47,702 nucleotides of DNA, from positions 1 to 47,702 of the forward strand of contig NZ_LIQQ01000144.1 of the NCBI RefSeq assembly GCF_001418565.1, given 5' to 3'. The notes below the pieces were generated by a model, which saw only the letters and a list, made by a program, of their open reading frames with translations, was not told the DNA's origin and searched no databases. Each line of letters begins with the position of its first letter. Within the stretch, counting starts at the first letter, position 1. Both the position numbers and the translations under genes were made by a program. Below, piece by piece: positions 8,901-17,214 of the stretch. This DNA is from Streptomyces graminilatus (GTDB lineage: Bacteria > Actinomycetota > Actinomycetes > Streptomycetales > Streptomycetaceae).

Positions 8901-9295
8901 GCGACGTACGGCGTGTCACGACCGGCGCCCCCTGGGAGGAGACCTTCGGGTACTCCCGCGCGGTGGAGCTGCCGAACGGCCTGGTCCTGGTCTCCGGCTG
9001 CACGTCCATCGTGGACGGCCAGATCGCCGGGGGCGGCCCGTACGACCAGACCGTCAACGCCTTCAACGTCGCCTTCGCGGCGCTGGGGCAGTTGGGCCTC
9101 GGCCGTGACGACGTGGTGCGCACGCGCATGTACATCACCCACGCGCGGGACGTGGACGACGTCGGACGCGCCCACAAGGAGCTGTTCGACGCCGTACGGC
9201 CCGCCGCATCCATGATCATCGTCGCCGGCCTCGTGGACCCCAGCCTCGTCGTCGAGGTCGAGGTGGAGGCATACCGAGGAGCGCCCGCAGCATGA
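8897..9295 (+). CDS. Rid (YjgF/YER057c) family protein within the his operon
   Basis: 132-aa protein of the Rid/endoribonuclease L-PSP fold, whose best known members deaminate reactive enamine/imine products of PLP enzymes. Seen are [12 protein letters not shown], a central [13 protein letters not shown] helix and the C-terminal [15 protein letters not shown]. The position of the catalytic Arg of archetypal RidA (RPARS) is Ala here, so classical imine deaminase activity is not expected. It begins with a GTG overlapping the priA stop and ends in ATGA overlapping hisF, so it is firmly inside the operon. Role in histidine synthesis is inference from context only. Confidence 0.88.
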   Translation: MSDVRRVTTGAPWEETFGYSRAVELPNGLVLVSGCTSIVDGQIAGGGPYDQTVNAFNVAFAALGQLGLGRDDVVRTRMYITHARDVDDVGRAHKELFDAVRPAASMIIVAGLVDPSLVVEVEVEAYRGAPAA

Positions 9296-10047
9296 CCCTC
9301 GCCGTACGAGTCATCCCCTGCCTGGACGTGGACAACGGCCGGGTCGTCAAGGGCGTCAACTTCCAGAACCTCCGCGACGCGGGCGACCCCGTCGAGATGG
9401 CCAAGGTGTACGACGCCGAGGGCGCCGACGAACTGACGTTCCTCGACATCACCGCGTCCTCGGGCAACCGCGAGACCACCTACGACGTGGTCCGGCGCAC
9501 CGCCGAGCAGGTGTTCATCCCGCTCACCGTCGGCGGCGGGGTGCGCGCGGCCGAGGACGTCGACAAGCTGCTGCGCGCCGGCGCCGACAAGGTGGGCGTC
9601 AACACGGCCGCCATCGCGCGTCCGGAGCTGATCCGCGAGATCGCCGAGCGGTTCGGGAGGCAGGTGCTGGTGCTGTCGGTCGACGCGCGTCGGACCGCGT
9701 CCGGGTCCTTCGAGGTCACGACCCACGGAGGTCGGCGCGGTACCGGCATCGACGCGGTCGAGTGGGCGCACGAGGCCGCCGAGCTGGGCGCCGGCGAGAT
9801 CCTGCTCAACTCGATGGACGCGGACGGGACGAAGGACGGGTACGACATCGAGATGATCGAGGCCGTACGCAAGCATGTGCGGGTGCCGCTGATCGCCAGT
9901 GGGGGAGCGGGGCGGCTCGCCGACTTCGCCCCTGCCGTCGGGGCGGGGGCCGATGCGGTGCTCGCCGCCTCCGTCTTCCACTTCGGGGATCTGCGGATCG
10001 GGCAGGTAAAGGGTGCGCTGCGCGCGGCGGGACATCCTGTTCGCTGA
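9292..10047 (+). CDS. hisF: imidazole glycerol phosphate synthase, cyclase subunit
   Basis: 251-aa (beta/alpha)8-barrel partner of HisH, producing IGP and AICAR from PRFAR. Catalytic aspartates lie in [14 protein letters not shown] (about 11) and SVDARR (about 130); the phosphate-binding GGGVRAAED and ASGGAG loops are present. Last gene of the his operon. It faces the minus-strand gene at 10140-10775 across a repeat/terminator region. Confidence 0.97.
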   Translation: MTLAVRVIPCLDVDNGRVVKGVNFQNLRDAGDPVEMAKVYDAEGADELTFLDITASSGNRETTYDVVRRTAEQVFIPLTVGGGVRAAEDVDKLLRAGADKVGVNTAAIARPELIREIAERFGRQVLVLSVDARRTASGSFEVTTHGGRRGTGIDAVEWAHEAAELGAGEILLNSMDADGTKDGYDIEMIEAVRKHVRVPLIASGGAGRLADFAPAVGAGADAVLAASVFHFGDLRIGQVKGALRAAGHPVR

Positions 10048-10060
10048 CGTGCGGTTCTTT

Positions 10061-10130
10061 GGGCGCGGGCCGGTGGGGGCTGGTCGCGCCCCGCGGCGGA
10101 GCCGCAGATCAGATACAGCCCCGCGCCCCT
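10061..10130. repeat. intergenic repeat copy 1, probable two-way terminator
   Basis: Nested inverted repeats between two converging genes: GGGCGCGG (10061-10068) with CCGCGCCC (10121-10128), alternatively GGGGCTG (10076-10082) with CAGCCCC (10116-10122), and an inner GCGGC-GGA-GCCGC (10093-10105). An AAAAA run follows at 10131. It shares blocks (GCGGCGGnGCCGCAGATC, GGCTGGTCGCGC, CCCCGCGCCCCT) with copies near 13511 and 15765. Confidence 0.7.
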
Positions 10131-10139
10131 AAAAACAGC

Positions 10140-10775
10140 TCAGATGCCCAACTGCTTTGATTCGTGGAGCTTGGTGATCGCTTCCTTGTCGCCCTCCAGC
10201 TCCACGTCGGCGGCCGTCTGGCGGCCGAGCGCGAAGAGTAGGAGTTCGGACGGTTCGCCCGTCACCGTGACCACCGGGGTGGCGCGGTTGGCGACCGCCG
10301 TTCGGCCGTCCGGGCGGCGCAGTACCAGGCCCGTCGTGGCGCCGCGGCCCGCCAGGCGGGCGGTGCGCTCCAGGCGGGACCACAGGGCGTCCTGGAAGAC
10401 CGGGTCCAGCTCGCGGGGCGTCCAGTCGGGGCGCGCCCGGCGGACGTCCTCCGTATGGACGTAGAACTCGACGATGTTCGACGCCTCGTCGACCTGCTTC
10501 AGCGAGAACGGCGAGAAACGCGGCGGGCCCGTACGGATCAGCTGGACCAGTTCCTCGTACGGCTTGTCGGCGAACTCCGCCATCACCCGCTCAAGCCGGG
10601 CACCGAGCTGCTTGATCACCAGCCCGCCGGCGGCGTCCGGACGGCGCTCGCGCACCACCACGTGCGCGGCGAGATCCCTGGTCCGCCAGCCCTCGCACAG
10701 CGTCGGGGCGTCGGGACCCTCGGTCTCCAACAGGTCGGCGAGAAGAAGTCGTTCACGCTTCGCGTAGGTAGACAT
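10140..10775 (-). CDS. TIGR03085-type DinB/maleylpyruvate isomerase N-domain protein
   Basis: 211-aa protein of the actinobacterial family that resembles the N-terminal four-helix part of mycothiol-dependent maleylpyruvate isomerase. Typical segments are [41 protein letters not shown] (His likely metal ligand) and [15 protein letters not shown] with two further His positions. The ATG at 10775 opens [11 protein letters not shown]; the frame continues upstream but that part is not coding-like. It faces hisF and diverges from hisI. The substrate is unknown. Confidence 0.82.
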   Translation of the reverse strand: MSTYAKRERLLLADLLETEGPDAPTLCEGWRTRDLAAHVVVRERRPDAAGGLVIKQLGARLERVMAEFADKPYEELVQLIRTGPPRFSPFSLKQVDEASNIVEFYVHTEDVRRARPDWTPRELDPVFQDALWSRLERTARLAGRGATTGLVLRRPDGRTAVANRATPVVTVTGEPSELLLFALGRQTAADVELEGDKEAITKLHESKQLGI

Positions 10776-10857
10776 AGCAGTAAGCGTACGACTGTTCACT
10801 TGGTCCGCCCAATGGACATCCAGGGGGACTGTCAGTGGGGCGCGGCACAATGGCCCC

Positions 10858-11283
10858 ATGAGCAGCAGCACGCCCCCGCCCAGCACGACCGGCGGCCCCA
10901 GCCCCCTCGCCCCGGAGATCGCCGCGCGCCTGAAGCGGGGCCCCGACGGGCTCGTCCCGGCCGTCGCCCAGCAGTACGACACCGGTGAGGTGCTCATGCT
11001 CGGCTGGATGGACGACGAGGCGCTGCACCGCACCCTGACCACGGGCCGCTGCACCTACTGGTCGCGCAGCCGCCAGGAGTACTGGGTCAAGGGCGACACC
11101 TCCGGCCACTACCAGCACGTGAAGTCCGTCGCCCTCGACTGCGACGCCGACACCGTGCTCGTCAAGGTCGACCAGGTGGGTGCCGCCTGCCACACCGGCG
11201 CGCGGAACTGCTTCGACGCCGACATCCTGCTCGACGTGTCGTTCGAGGACGCCGATTCCGGCGTACTCCCTCAAGGTCAGTAA
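10858..11283 (+). CDS. hisI: phosphoribosyl-AMP cyclohydrolase
   Basis: 141-aa monofunctional HisI that opens the adenine ring of phosphoribosyl-AMP. Metal-site motifs are visible: LDCDADTVL with aspartates (about 95-103) and [12 protein letters not shown] with two cysteines (about 112-123), as well as [12 protein letters not shown] and [17 protein letters not shown]. There is no hisE fusion. It is apart from the main his operon and 11 nt before trpE, so hisI and trpE are probably co-transcribed. A CACAAT box ends 6 nt before the ATG, which would make the mRNA leaderless; no good -35 is seen. Confidence 0.96.
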   Translation: MSSSTPPPSTTGGPSPLAPEIAARLKRGPDGLVPAVAQQYDTGEVLMLGWMDDEALHRTLTTGRCTYWSRSRQEYWVKGDTSGHYQHVKSVALDCDADTVLVKVDQVGAACHTGARNCFDADILLDVSFEDADSGVLPQGQ

Positions 11284-11294
11284 GGTCAGCGGCC

Positions 11295-12773
11295 ATGGAC
11301 CTCGAGACCTTCCGCAAGCTCGCCGTCGACCGGCGCGTCATCCCCGTCACCCGCAAGCTCCTCGCCGACGGCGACACACCGGTCGCGCTCTACCGCAAGC
11401 TCGCCGCCGAACGCCCCGGCACCTTCCTGCTGGAGTCCGCCGAGAACGGCAGGTCCTGGTCCCGCTACTCCTTCGTCGGCGTCCGCTCCAGCGCCACTCT
11501 CACCGCCCGCGACGGCCAGGCCCACTGGCTGGGCACCCCGCCCGTCGGCGTGCCGGTCGACGGCGACCCGCTCGCCGCCCTGCGCGCCACCATCGAGACC
11601 CTCCACACCCCCCACCAGGAGGACCTGCCGCCCTTCACCGGCGGCATGGTCGGCTACCTCGGGTACGACATCGTGCGCCGCCTGGAGAAGATCGGCCCCG
11701 GCGAGCGCGACGACCTGAAGCTGCCCGAGCTGACCATGCTCCTCACCAGCGACCTGGCCGTCATGGACCACTGGGAGGGCTCGGTCCTGCTGATCGCCAA
11801 CGCGATCAACCACAACGACCTCGACACGGGCGTCGACGAGTCCTACGCCGACGCCGTGGCCCGTCTCGACGCCATGCAGGCCGACCTCGCGCGCCCGGTC
11901 TCCCAGCCGCCCGCCGTGCTCCCGCCCTCCGAACTCCCCGAGTACACGGCCCTGTGGGGCGGCCCGGACTACCAGGTCGCCGTCGAGGACATCAAGGAGC
12001 GCATCAGGGCCGGGGAAGCCTTCCAGGTGGTCCCCTCCCAGCGCTTCGAGACACCGTGCACGGCGAGCGCGCTGGACGTCTACCGGGTCCTGCGGGCCAC
12101 CAACCCGTCCCCGTACATGTACCTGTTCCGCTTCGACGGGTTCGACGTCGTCGGATCGTCCCCCGAGGCCCTCGTCAAGGTCGAGGACGGGCGCGCGATG
12201 GTCCACCCCATCGCGGGCACCCGGCACCGAGGGGCCACCCCGCAGGAGGACCAGGCCCTCGCCGAGGAACTCCTCGCCGACCCCAAGGAGCGCGCCGAGC
12301 ACCTCATGCTCGTCGACCTAGGGCGCAACGACCTCGGCCGGGTCTGCGAACCCGGCTCCGTCGAGGTCGTCGACTTCATGTCCGTCGAGCGGTACTCGCA
12401 CGTCATGCACATCGTCTCCACCGTCACCGGCCGCGTGGCGTCCGGCCGCACCGCCTTCGACGTCCTCACGGCCTGCTTCCCGGCCGGCACGCTCTCCGGG
12501 GCACCCAAGCCGCGCGCGATGCAGATCATCGACGAACTGGAGCCGTCCAGGCGCGGGCTCTACGGCGGCGCCGTCGGCTACCTCGACTTCGCCGGTGACT
12601 CCGACACCGCCATCGCCATCCGCACGGCCCTCCTGCGCGACGGCACGGCCTATGTCCAGGCGGGCGCCGGCGTCGTCGCCGACTCCGACCCGGTCGCCGA
12701 GGACAACGAGTGCCGCAACAAGGCGGCGGCCGTCCTGCGCGCGATCCACACGGCGAACCGCCTCGGACAGTAG
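11295..12773 (+). CDS. trpE: anthranilate synthase component I
   Basis: 492-aa chorismate-utilising enzyme, the first committed step of tryptophan synthesis, working with a glutaminase subunit (trpG) not found here. The tryptophan feedback site motif LLES...S is present near residue 50 ([17 protein letters not shown]). The catalytic C-terminal half has [41 protein letters not shown] and the ending [20 protein letters not shown]. It follows hisI with an AAGGTC upstream of the ATG. I see no Trp-rich leader peptide before it. A strong hairpin follows. Confidence 0.97.
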   Translation: MDLETFRKLAVDRRVIPVTRKLLADGDTPVALYRKLAAERPGTFLLESAENGRSWSRYSFVGVRSSATLTARDGQAHWLGTPPVGVPVDGDPLAALRATIETLHTPHQEDLPPFTGGMVGYLGYDIVRRLEKIGPGERDDLKLPELTMLLTSDLAVMDHWEGSVLLIANAINHNDLDTGVDESYADAVARLDAMQADLARPVSQPPAVLPPSELPEYTALWGGPDYQVAVEDIKERIRAGEAFQVVPSQRFETPCTASALDVYRVLRATNPSPYMYLFRFDGFDVVGSSPEALVKVEDGRAMVHPIAGTRHRGATPQEDQALAEELLADPKERAEHLMLVDLGRNDLGRVCEPGSVEVVDFMSVERYSHVMHIVSTVTGRVASGRTAFDVLTACFPAGTLSGAPKPRAMQIIDELEPSRRGLYGGAVGYLDFAGDSDTAIAIRTALLRDGTAYVQAGAGVVADSDPVAEDNECRNKAAAVLRAIHTANRLGQ

Positions 12774-12805
12774 GGCGTTCCCCGCGAATGGGGCGCTTCT
12801 CACGT

Positions 12806-12835
12806 GAGCCCCGGGTGACGGTTCACCCGGGGTTC
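12806..12835 (+). terminator. hairpin after trpE
   Basis: A 13-bp stem (including one G-T pair) around a CGGT loop; the core is CCCCGGGTGA (12809-12818) with TCACCCGGGG (12823-12832). There is no T-run. It lies 33 nt after the trpE stop and 18 nt before the next start, so it may end or attenuate the hisI-trpE transcript. Confidence 0.6.
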
Positions 12836-12852
12836 AGGCGATAGTGGGGTAC

Positions 12853-13491
12853 GTGACTGCCGTACCCGTACCTCCCCCACGCTCCGAAGCCCCCCGTCCC
12901 GGCCGCGCCGGCCGGCTCAGCCTCGCCGTCGCCCTGCTGGCCGGTGCGCTCGGCGCGGCCGTCGCGCTGCTCGCCACCCGACAGCGCTGGTCGGCGGGCA
13001 CCACGCCGGTCGCCGGCGGTGCCTTCCCACTGACCGTCAGCGGCAGCGACGTCACGGGCGTGCCCGCGGCGCTCGCCATAGTGGGCCTCGCCGCGCTCGT
13101 CGCCCTCTTCGCCGTCCGCCGCTCCGGCCGCCTCCTGGTCGCCGTCCTGCTCGCGCTGTCCGGCGCCGGGACGATCGCCGCGGCCGTCCTCGGCGCCTCC
13201 GACAGCTCCGCGCTCGCCGAGAAGGCCGCACAGGCCACCGGCGACACCGCCGCCACCGTGAACACCCTCAGCCACACCGCCTGGCCCTACGTGGCCGCCC
13301 TCGGCGGCGTGCTGATCCTCGTCGCCGGCCTCCTGGCCCTGCGCTACGGCCGTCTGTGGCCAGGGATGTCCGGCCGGTACGAGCGCGGCGGTGTCCCGCG
13401 CCAGCGCCCCCGGACCAAGGCCGTCGATCCCGACCGGCCCGAGGAGATCTGGAAGGCCCTCGACCGGGGCGAGGACCCGACGGGGGCTTAG
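12853..13491 (+). CDS. Trp-cluster membrane protein (TIGR02234 type)
   Basis: 212-aa integral membrane protein of the family found with tryptophan genes in actinobacteria. Four hydrophobic segments are seen: about residues 20-40 (LSLAVALLAGALGAAVALLA), 72-90 (PAALAIVGLAALVALFAV), 95-113 (LLVAVLLALSGAGTIAAAV) and 146-166 (WPYVAALGGVLILVAGLLAL). The tail is basic and hydrophilic and ends EEIWKALDRGEDPTGA. GTG at 12853 (VTAVPVPP) is preferred; a GTG at 12844 is in frame. A GATAGT box ends 7 nt before this GTG, so leaderless transcription is possible. Function unknown; tryptophan transport or regulation is only suggested by location. Confidence 0.85.
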   Translation: MTAVPVPPPRSEAPRPGRAGRLSLAVALLAGALGAAVALLATRQRWSAGTTPVAGGAFPLTVSGSDVTGVPAALAIVGLAALVALFAVRRSGRLLVAVLLALSGAGTIAAAVLGASDSSALAEKAAQATGDTAATVNTLSHTAWPYVAALGGVLILVAGLLALRYGRLWPGMSGRYERGGVPRQRPRTKAVDPDRPEEIWKALDRGEDPTGA

Positions 13492-13510
13492 CGCTCCGCT
13501 GGAAGGCGGC

Positions 13511-13589
13511 GCGTTTTCGGCCGCGGGCACGTCGTGGCCGTTCGCGCCCGGCGGCGGTGCCGCAGATCGATGTGGCCCCGCGGCCCTTC
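13511..13589. repeat. intergenic repeat copy 2 (degenerate)
   Basis: Fills much of the 239-nt gap after the TIGR02234 gene. GCGTTTTCGGCCGCGGG (13511-13527) matches 15765-15781 at all but one position, and GGCGGTGCCGCAGATCGA followed by GGCCCCGCGGCCCTT matches the 3' half of copy 1. No open reading frame is convincing here. A GACAAT box about 70 nt before 13731 could be the -10 for the next gene. Confidence 0.65.
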
Positions 13590-13730
13590 GGGGCGCTCGT
13601 GACGGTGCGACTCGCTACTGCGCCCCCCGGCGTCCGCCACACGTGCGCGTGCGGGACAATGGGCGACGAGCGTCCGGCTCACCACGTACTGCATTTCAAC
13701 AACAAGCAACTCAGCAACGAGGAGCAAGTC

Positions 13731-13976
13731 ATGGCGGGCAGCAGCCACGGTCACACTTTGGCCGCCTGGACCGGCGTCACCATCTCCATCATCGGCTTCT
13801 GCGTAGCGGGCGCCTTCATGGTGATGGCCGAGCCTCTTGGCTTCTGGGCCGGCATGGTGATCGCGGTCCTCGGCGGTGTCGTCGGCTGGATCATGGCCGC
13901 GATGGGCCTCGGCAAGCAGAAGCCGGCCACCCAGGGCCCCAAGGTCGCGGCCGAACCGGCGGGTGCCGGTAGCTGA
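13731..13976 (+). CDS. HGxxPAAW-family small membrane protein
   Basis: 81-aa protein with two membrane helices (about 11-33 TGVTISIIGFCVAGAFMVM and 38-58 FWAGMVIAVLGGVVGWIM). The N-terminal SSHGHTLAAW matches the name-giving actinobacterial motif, with Leu in place of the usual Pro. A hydrophilic tail (KQKPATQGPK) follows. It has a good GGAG site ten nt before the ATG. In Streptomyces it belongs to the conserved trpE-trpC interval. Function unknown. Confidence 0.85.
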   Translation: MAGSSHGHTLAAWTGVTISIIGFCVAGAFMVMAEPLGFWAGMVIAVLGGVVGWIMAAMGLGKQKPATQGPKVAAEPAGAGS

Positions 13977-14006
13977 ACCCCGTAGGGGACCGGTTTTCGG
14001 ACAGGC

Positions 14007-14040
14007 AGGGGCGGCCCGGCGACATCGCCGGACCGCCCCT
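14007..14040 (+). terminator. intrinsic hairpin after the HGxxPAAW gene
   Basis: AGGGGCGGCCCGGCGA (14007-14022) faces TCGCCGGACCGCCCCT (14025-14040): a 16-bp stem with one mismatch and a 2-nt centre, 30 nt after the stop at 13976. No T-run follows, as is common for Streptomyces. Confidence 0.75.
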
Positions 14041-14068
14041 CGCGCGTGTACGCCCCGCAGGGGGCAGA

Positions 14069-14518
14069 ATGCGTGGGGTGAACACCGAGCGGGCTCAGCA
14101 GCGTGTGGCGTCGGGCGCCGGTGCCGTGGCGGGCCGGGTCGCCGTGCCCGCCGGGGTGCTCGCGGCCGTCGCCGGGGCCTTCGCCTACGTCGGGACGGTC
14201 GACCCCAACCAACCCGGCCACTACCCCGTCTGCCCGCTGCTACGGCTGACCGGCGTGTACTGCCCCGGCTGCGGCGGACTGCGCAGCGCCTACGCCTTCG
14301 TGCACGGGGACTGGGCGACGGCCCTTCAGGCCAACGCGCTCGCCGTGGCGGGATACCTGGCCTTCGCCGTCCTGTGGACCGTCTGGGTGATCCGCGCGGC
14401 GCGCGGACAGCCCCTGCGGATCGAACTCGGGCCGGTGCAGGCGTGGAGCCTGGGCGCATTACTGCTGGTCTTCACGGTTGTCCGGAACTTGCCGTTCGGT
14501 GGCTGGCTTCATCCTTGA
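14069..14518 (+). CDS. DUF2752 membrane protein with a TTA codon
   Basis: 149-aa membrane protein of the DUF2752 family. It has the family core YCPGCGGLRSAYAFVHGDW (about 66-84) with a CPGCGG knuckle, and hydrophobic segments at about 22-42, 92-111 and 127-140. Codon 131, at 14459-14461, is TTA, the codon read by bldA tRNA in Streptomyces, so expression may be tied to development. The ATG at 14069 has AGGGGG just upstream; a GTG at 14078 is also possible. Function unknown. Confidence 0.85.
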   Translation: MRGVNTERAQQRVASGAGAVAGRVAVPAGVLAAVAGAFAYVGTVDPNQPGHYPVCPLLRLTGVYCPGCGGLRSAYAFVHGDWATALQANALAVAGYLAFAVLWTVWVIRAARGQPLRIELGPVQAWSLGALLLVFTVVRNLPFGGWLHP

Positions 14519-14606
14519 TCAAATGATGAATGTCCAGGTAATGGGACCGGCGTCAACCGAATGCGAGGCGCGTGCCCTCCTCCGGATACCATCGGAGTGA
14601 CCGGCT

Positions 14607-14635
14607 TTGACAGTTTGTGCAGCTTCGACTGATGT
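14607..14635 (+). promoter_or_regulatory. candidate vegetative promoter for trpC
   Basis: TTGACA (14607-14612), an exact -35 consensus, is followed after 17 nt by TGATGT (14630-14635), a weak -10. This would start RNA near 14642, about 60 nt before the trpC GTG. The -35 is good and the -10 poor, so this is a candidate only. Confidence 0.4.
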
Positions 14636-14654
14636 GAATGGCTGGAACGGCCAG

Positions 14655-14690
14655 ACGCCTACCGCCTGGACCAAACGCCTACCGCCTGGA
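14655..14690. repeat. 16-bp direct repeat in the trpC leader
   Basis: ACGCCTACCGCCTGGA occurs at 14655-14670 and again at 14675-14690 (20-nt period), ending 14 nt before the trpC start. A 24-codon frame from GTG 14634 runs across it, holds two Trp codons, and ends with a TGA overlapping the trpC GTG. Confidence 0.7.
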
Positions 14691-14704
14691 AGGGGGCCGC
14701 TCGC

Positions 14705-15514
14705 GTGAGTGTGCTCGACGAGATCATCGACGGAGTCCGTGCCGACCTCGCGGAGCGACAGGCGCGCGTCAGCCTCGACGACCTCAAGGAGCGCGCGGCG
14801 AAGGCTCCCGGCGCCAAGGACGGGGTCGCCGCACTGCGCGGCGACGGAGTCAAGGTCATCTGCGAGGTCAAGAGGTCCAGCCCCTCCAAGGGCGCGCTGT
14901 CGGCGATCGCCGACCCCGCCGGTCTCGCGGCGGACTACGAGACGGGCGGCGCGGCCGTCATCTCCGTCCTCACCGAACAGCGCCGCTTCGGCGGCTCGCT
15001 GGCGGACCTGGAGGCGGTGCGCGCCCGGGTGGACATCCCGGTGCTGCGCAAGGACTTCATCGTCACGTCGTACCAGCTGTGGGAGGCGCGGGCGTACGGC
15101 GCCGATCTGGCCCTGCTGATCGTCGCCGCCCTAGACCAGTCCGCCCTGGAGTCCCTCGTCGAGCGCGCCGAGTCCATCGGGCTCACCCCGATCGTCGAGG
15201 TGCACGACGAGGACGAGGTCGAGCGGGCGGTGGACGCGGGGGCCCGGATCATCGGCGTCAACGCGCGCGACCTGAAGACCCTGGAGGTCGACCGCTCCAC
15301 GTTCGAGCGGGTCGCCCCCGAGATCCCCGACAGCATCGTCAAGATCGCCGAGTCCGGTGTGCGCGGCCCGCACGACCTGATCGCGTACGCCAACGCCGGT
15401 GCCGACGCGGTACTGGTCGGCGAGTCCCTCGTCACGGGCCGTGACCCCAGGTCCGCGGTGGCCGACCTGGTGGCGGCGGGCGAGCATCCGGCTCTGCGGC
15501 ACGGGCGCGGCTGA
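14705..15514 (+). CDS. trpC: indole-3-glycerol phosphate synthase
   Basis: 269-aa barrel enzyme that closes the indole ring from CdRP. Visible motifs are [13 protein letters not shown] with the catalytic Lys, the [12 protein letters not shown] loop, [13 protein letters not shown] with the second Lys, [14 protein letters not shown], and the end phosphate site AESGV...[10 protein letters not shown]. The start is GTG 14705 ([12 protein letters not shown]) after AAGGGGG. It is not fused to trpF. The next gene, trpM, starts 22 nt downstream. Confidence 0.97.
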   Translation: MSVLDEIIDGVRADLAERQARVSLDDLKERAAKAPGAKDGVAALRGDGVKVICEVKRSSPSKGALSAIADPAGLAADYETGGAAVISVLTEQRRFGGSLADLEAVRARVDIPVLRKDFIVTSYQLWEARAYGADLALLIVAALDQSALESLVERAESIGLTPIVEVHDEDEVERAVDAGARIIGVNARDLKTLEVDRSTFERVAPEIPDSIVKIAESGVRGPHDLIAYANAGADAVLVGESLVTGRDPRSAVADLVAAGEHPALRHGRG

Positions 15515-15536
15515 TCCCCCGCTAGAGTTGGCCCCG

Positions 15537-15710
15537 ATGACACTCACCCTGACACCCGTGGACCGGTACGCCCGCCTCGCGCGCGGCTGCCGTCCCCGTG
15601 GCTGCCGGGCGCCCGCGCGGCGGGTGCATGGCCGGCGGGTGCGGTATGTCATCGGTGACGAGCCCGGACAGGTCAACGGGATGCGATGGCCCTGCGGGGC
15701 TTGGCAGTAG
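15537..15710 (+). CDS. trpM: TrpM-like small basic protein of the trp operon
   Basis: 57-aa arginine-rich protein between trpC and trpB: MTLTLTPVDRYARL, then CRPRGCRAPARR, then VRYVIGDEPGQVNGMR and the end WPCGAWQ. In S. coelicolor a small gene at the same place (trpX, renamed trpM) was reported to modulate tryptophan synthesis and differentiation (from memory). Two Trp codons lie in the last seven residues. The ATG is 22 nt after trpC. Identification rests on position, size and the basic/Cys composition, since I could not align it. Confidence 0.75.
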   Translation: MTLTLTPVDRYARLARGCRPRGCRAPARRVHGRRVRYVIGDEPGQVNGMRWPCGAWQ

Positions 15711-15764
15711 GGGTGCGGTTCGGCTGATTCGCGCTGCGCCCTGGCTTTGCGCTTCGCGCGGGGT

Positions 15765-15819
15765 GCGTTTTCGGCTGCGGGTTTCGCTGTGGCTGGTCGC
15801 GCAGTTCCCCGCGCCCCTA
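15765..15819. repeat. intergenic repeat copy 3, inside the trp cluster
   Basis: GCGTTTTCGGCTGCGGG (15765-15781) followed by TGGCTGGTCGCGCAGTTCCC and CGCGCCCCTA, up to 15819. It is the best preserved copy of the family and lies in the 217-nt gap between trpM and trpB. The core GGTCGCGCAGTTCCCCGCGCCCC is seen widely between Streptomyces genes (from memory). It could reduce read-through into trpB. Confidence 0.75.
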
Positions 15820-15927
15820 TCAGGCGCGTATTCGGCGTCGGAGATTCTGAGGCGCCGCTCTGCTCAGCCCCTCACGCTTCCCAAGTCCAGATCGAACCCG
15901 GGGCCTCCGCCCCTGTGAGGTAGTCGT

Positions 15928-17214
15928 ATGTCCAGTGAGTTCTTCATTCCTGATCCCGACGGTCAGATTCCCAGCGCCGAGGGCTACTTCGGGGCGTTCG
16001 GCGGGAAGTTCATCCCGGAGGCGCTCGTCGCCGCCGTGGACGAGGTCGCCGTCGAGTACGACAAGGCGAAGTCCGACCCCGAGTTCGCCCGTGAGCTCGA
16101 CGATCTGCTCGTCAACTACACCGGCCGGCCCAGTTCCCTCACCGAGGTGTCCCGGTTCGCCGAGCACGCCGGTGGCGCCCGGGTCTTCCTCAAGCGGGAG
16201 GACCTGAACCACACCGGGTCCCACAAGATCAACAACGTGCTCGGGCAGGCCCTCCTCACCAAGCGGATGGGCAAGACCCGCGTCATCGCCGAGACCGGTG
16301 CCGGTCAGCACGGGGTCGCCACCGCGACCGCCTGTGCGCTGTTCGGGCTCGAGTGCACCATCTACATGGGCGAGATCGACACCCAGCGCCAGGCCCTCAA
16401 CGTGGCCCGGATGCGCATGCTCGGCGCCGAGGTCATCGCCGTGAAGTCCGGCTCGCGCACCCTCAAGGACGCCATCAACGAGGCGTTCCGCGACTGGGTC
16501 GCCAACGTCGACCGCACCCACTACCTGTTCGGCACCGTCGCCGGGCCGCACCCCTTCCCGGCCATGGTGCGCGACTTCCACCGGGTGATCGGTGTCGAGG
16601 CCCGCAGGCAGCTCCTGGAGCGGACCGGACGGCTGCCCGACGCCGCCGTCGCCTGTGTCGGCGGCGGATCCAACGCCATCGGGCTCTTCCACGCCTTCAT
16701 CCCCGACGCCGGCGTCCGCCTCATCGGGTGCGAGCCCGCCGGGCACGGTGTCGAGACCGGCGAGCACGCCGCCACCCTCACCGTCGGCGAGCCCGGCATC
16801 CTGCACGGGTCGCGGTCCTACGTCCTCCAGGACGAGGAGGGGCAGATCACCGAGCCCTACTCCATCTCCGCCGGACTCGACTACCCGGGCATCGGCCCCG
16901 AGCACTCCTACCTCAAGGACAGCGGCCGGGCCGAGTACCGCGCCGTCACCGACGACGCCGCCATGCAGGCACTGCGCCTGCTGTCCCGCACCGAGGGCAT
17001 CATCCCGGCCATCGAGAGCGCGCACGCGCTGGCCGGTGCCCTGGAGATCGGCCGGGAGCTCGGCAAGGACGGGCTGATCGTCGTCAACCTCTCCGGGCGC
17101 GGCGACAAGGACATGGACACCGCCGCCCGGTACTTCGACCTGTACGACACCGATGCGGCCGTCGCCGCCGACGCGGACAGCGCGGTCGCCGAGATCGAGG
17201 GGGACGTCAAGTGA
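15928..17214 (+). CDS. trpB: tryptophan synthase beta chain
   Basis: 428-aa PLP enzyme joining indole and serine. PLP lysine in HTGSHKINN (about residue 95), [17 protein letters not shown], the COMM-domain region [29 protein letters not shown] for the phosphate, [12 protein letters not shown] and [11 protein letters not shown]. Length is slightly above average because of an alanine/aspartate-rich tail. The ATG follows GTGAGG. The stop overlaps the trpA GTG by 4 nt. Confidence 0.97.
   Translation: MSSEFFIPDPDGQIPSAEGYFGAFGGKFIPEALVAAVDEVAVEYDKAKSDPEFARELDDLLVNYTGRPSSLTEVSRFAEHAGGARVFLKREDLNHTGSHKINNVLGQALLTKRMGKTRVIAETGAGQHGVATATACALFGLECTIYMGEIDTQRQALNVARMRMLGAEVIAVKSGSRTLKDAINEAFRDWVANVDRTHYLFGTVAGPHPFPAMVRDFHRVIGVEARRQLLERTGRLPDAAVACVGGGSNAIGLFHAFIPDAGVRLIGCEPAGHGVETGEHAATLTVGEPGILHGSRSYVLQDEEGQITEPYSISAGLDYPGIGPEHSYLKDSGRAEYRAVTDDAAMQALRLLSRTEGIIPAIESAHALAGALEIGRELGKDGLIVVNLSGRGDKDMDTAARYFDLYDTDAAVAADADSAVAEIEGDVK

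Noticed and set aside
10776..11054. N-terminal extension of the TIGR03085 gene across hisI
   Set aside because: It overlaps hisI on the other strand; [11 protein letters not shown] at 10775 is the family-like start.
12781..12852. Tryptophan attenuator after trpE
   Set aside because: A strong hairpin exists but there is no Trp-rich leader peptide or alternative stem; treated as a plain terminator-like hairpin.
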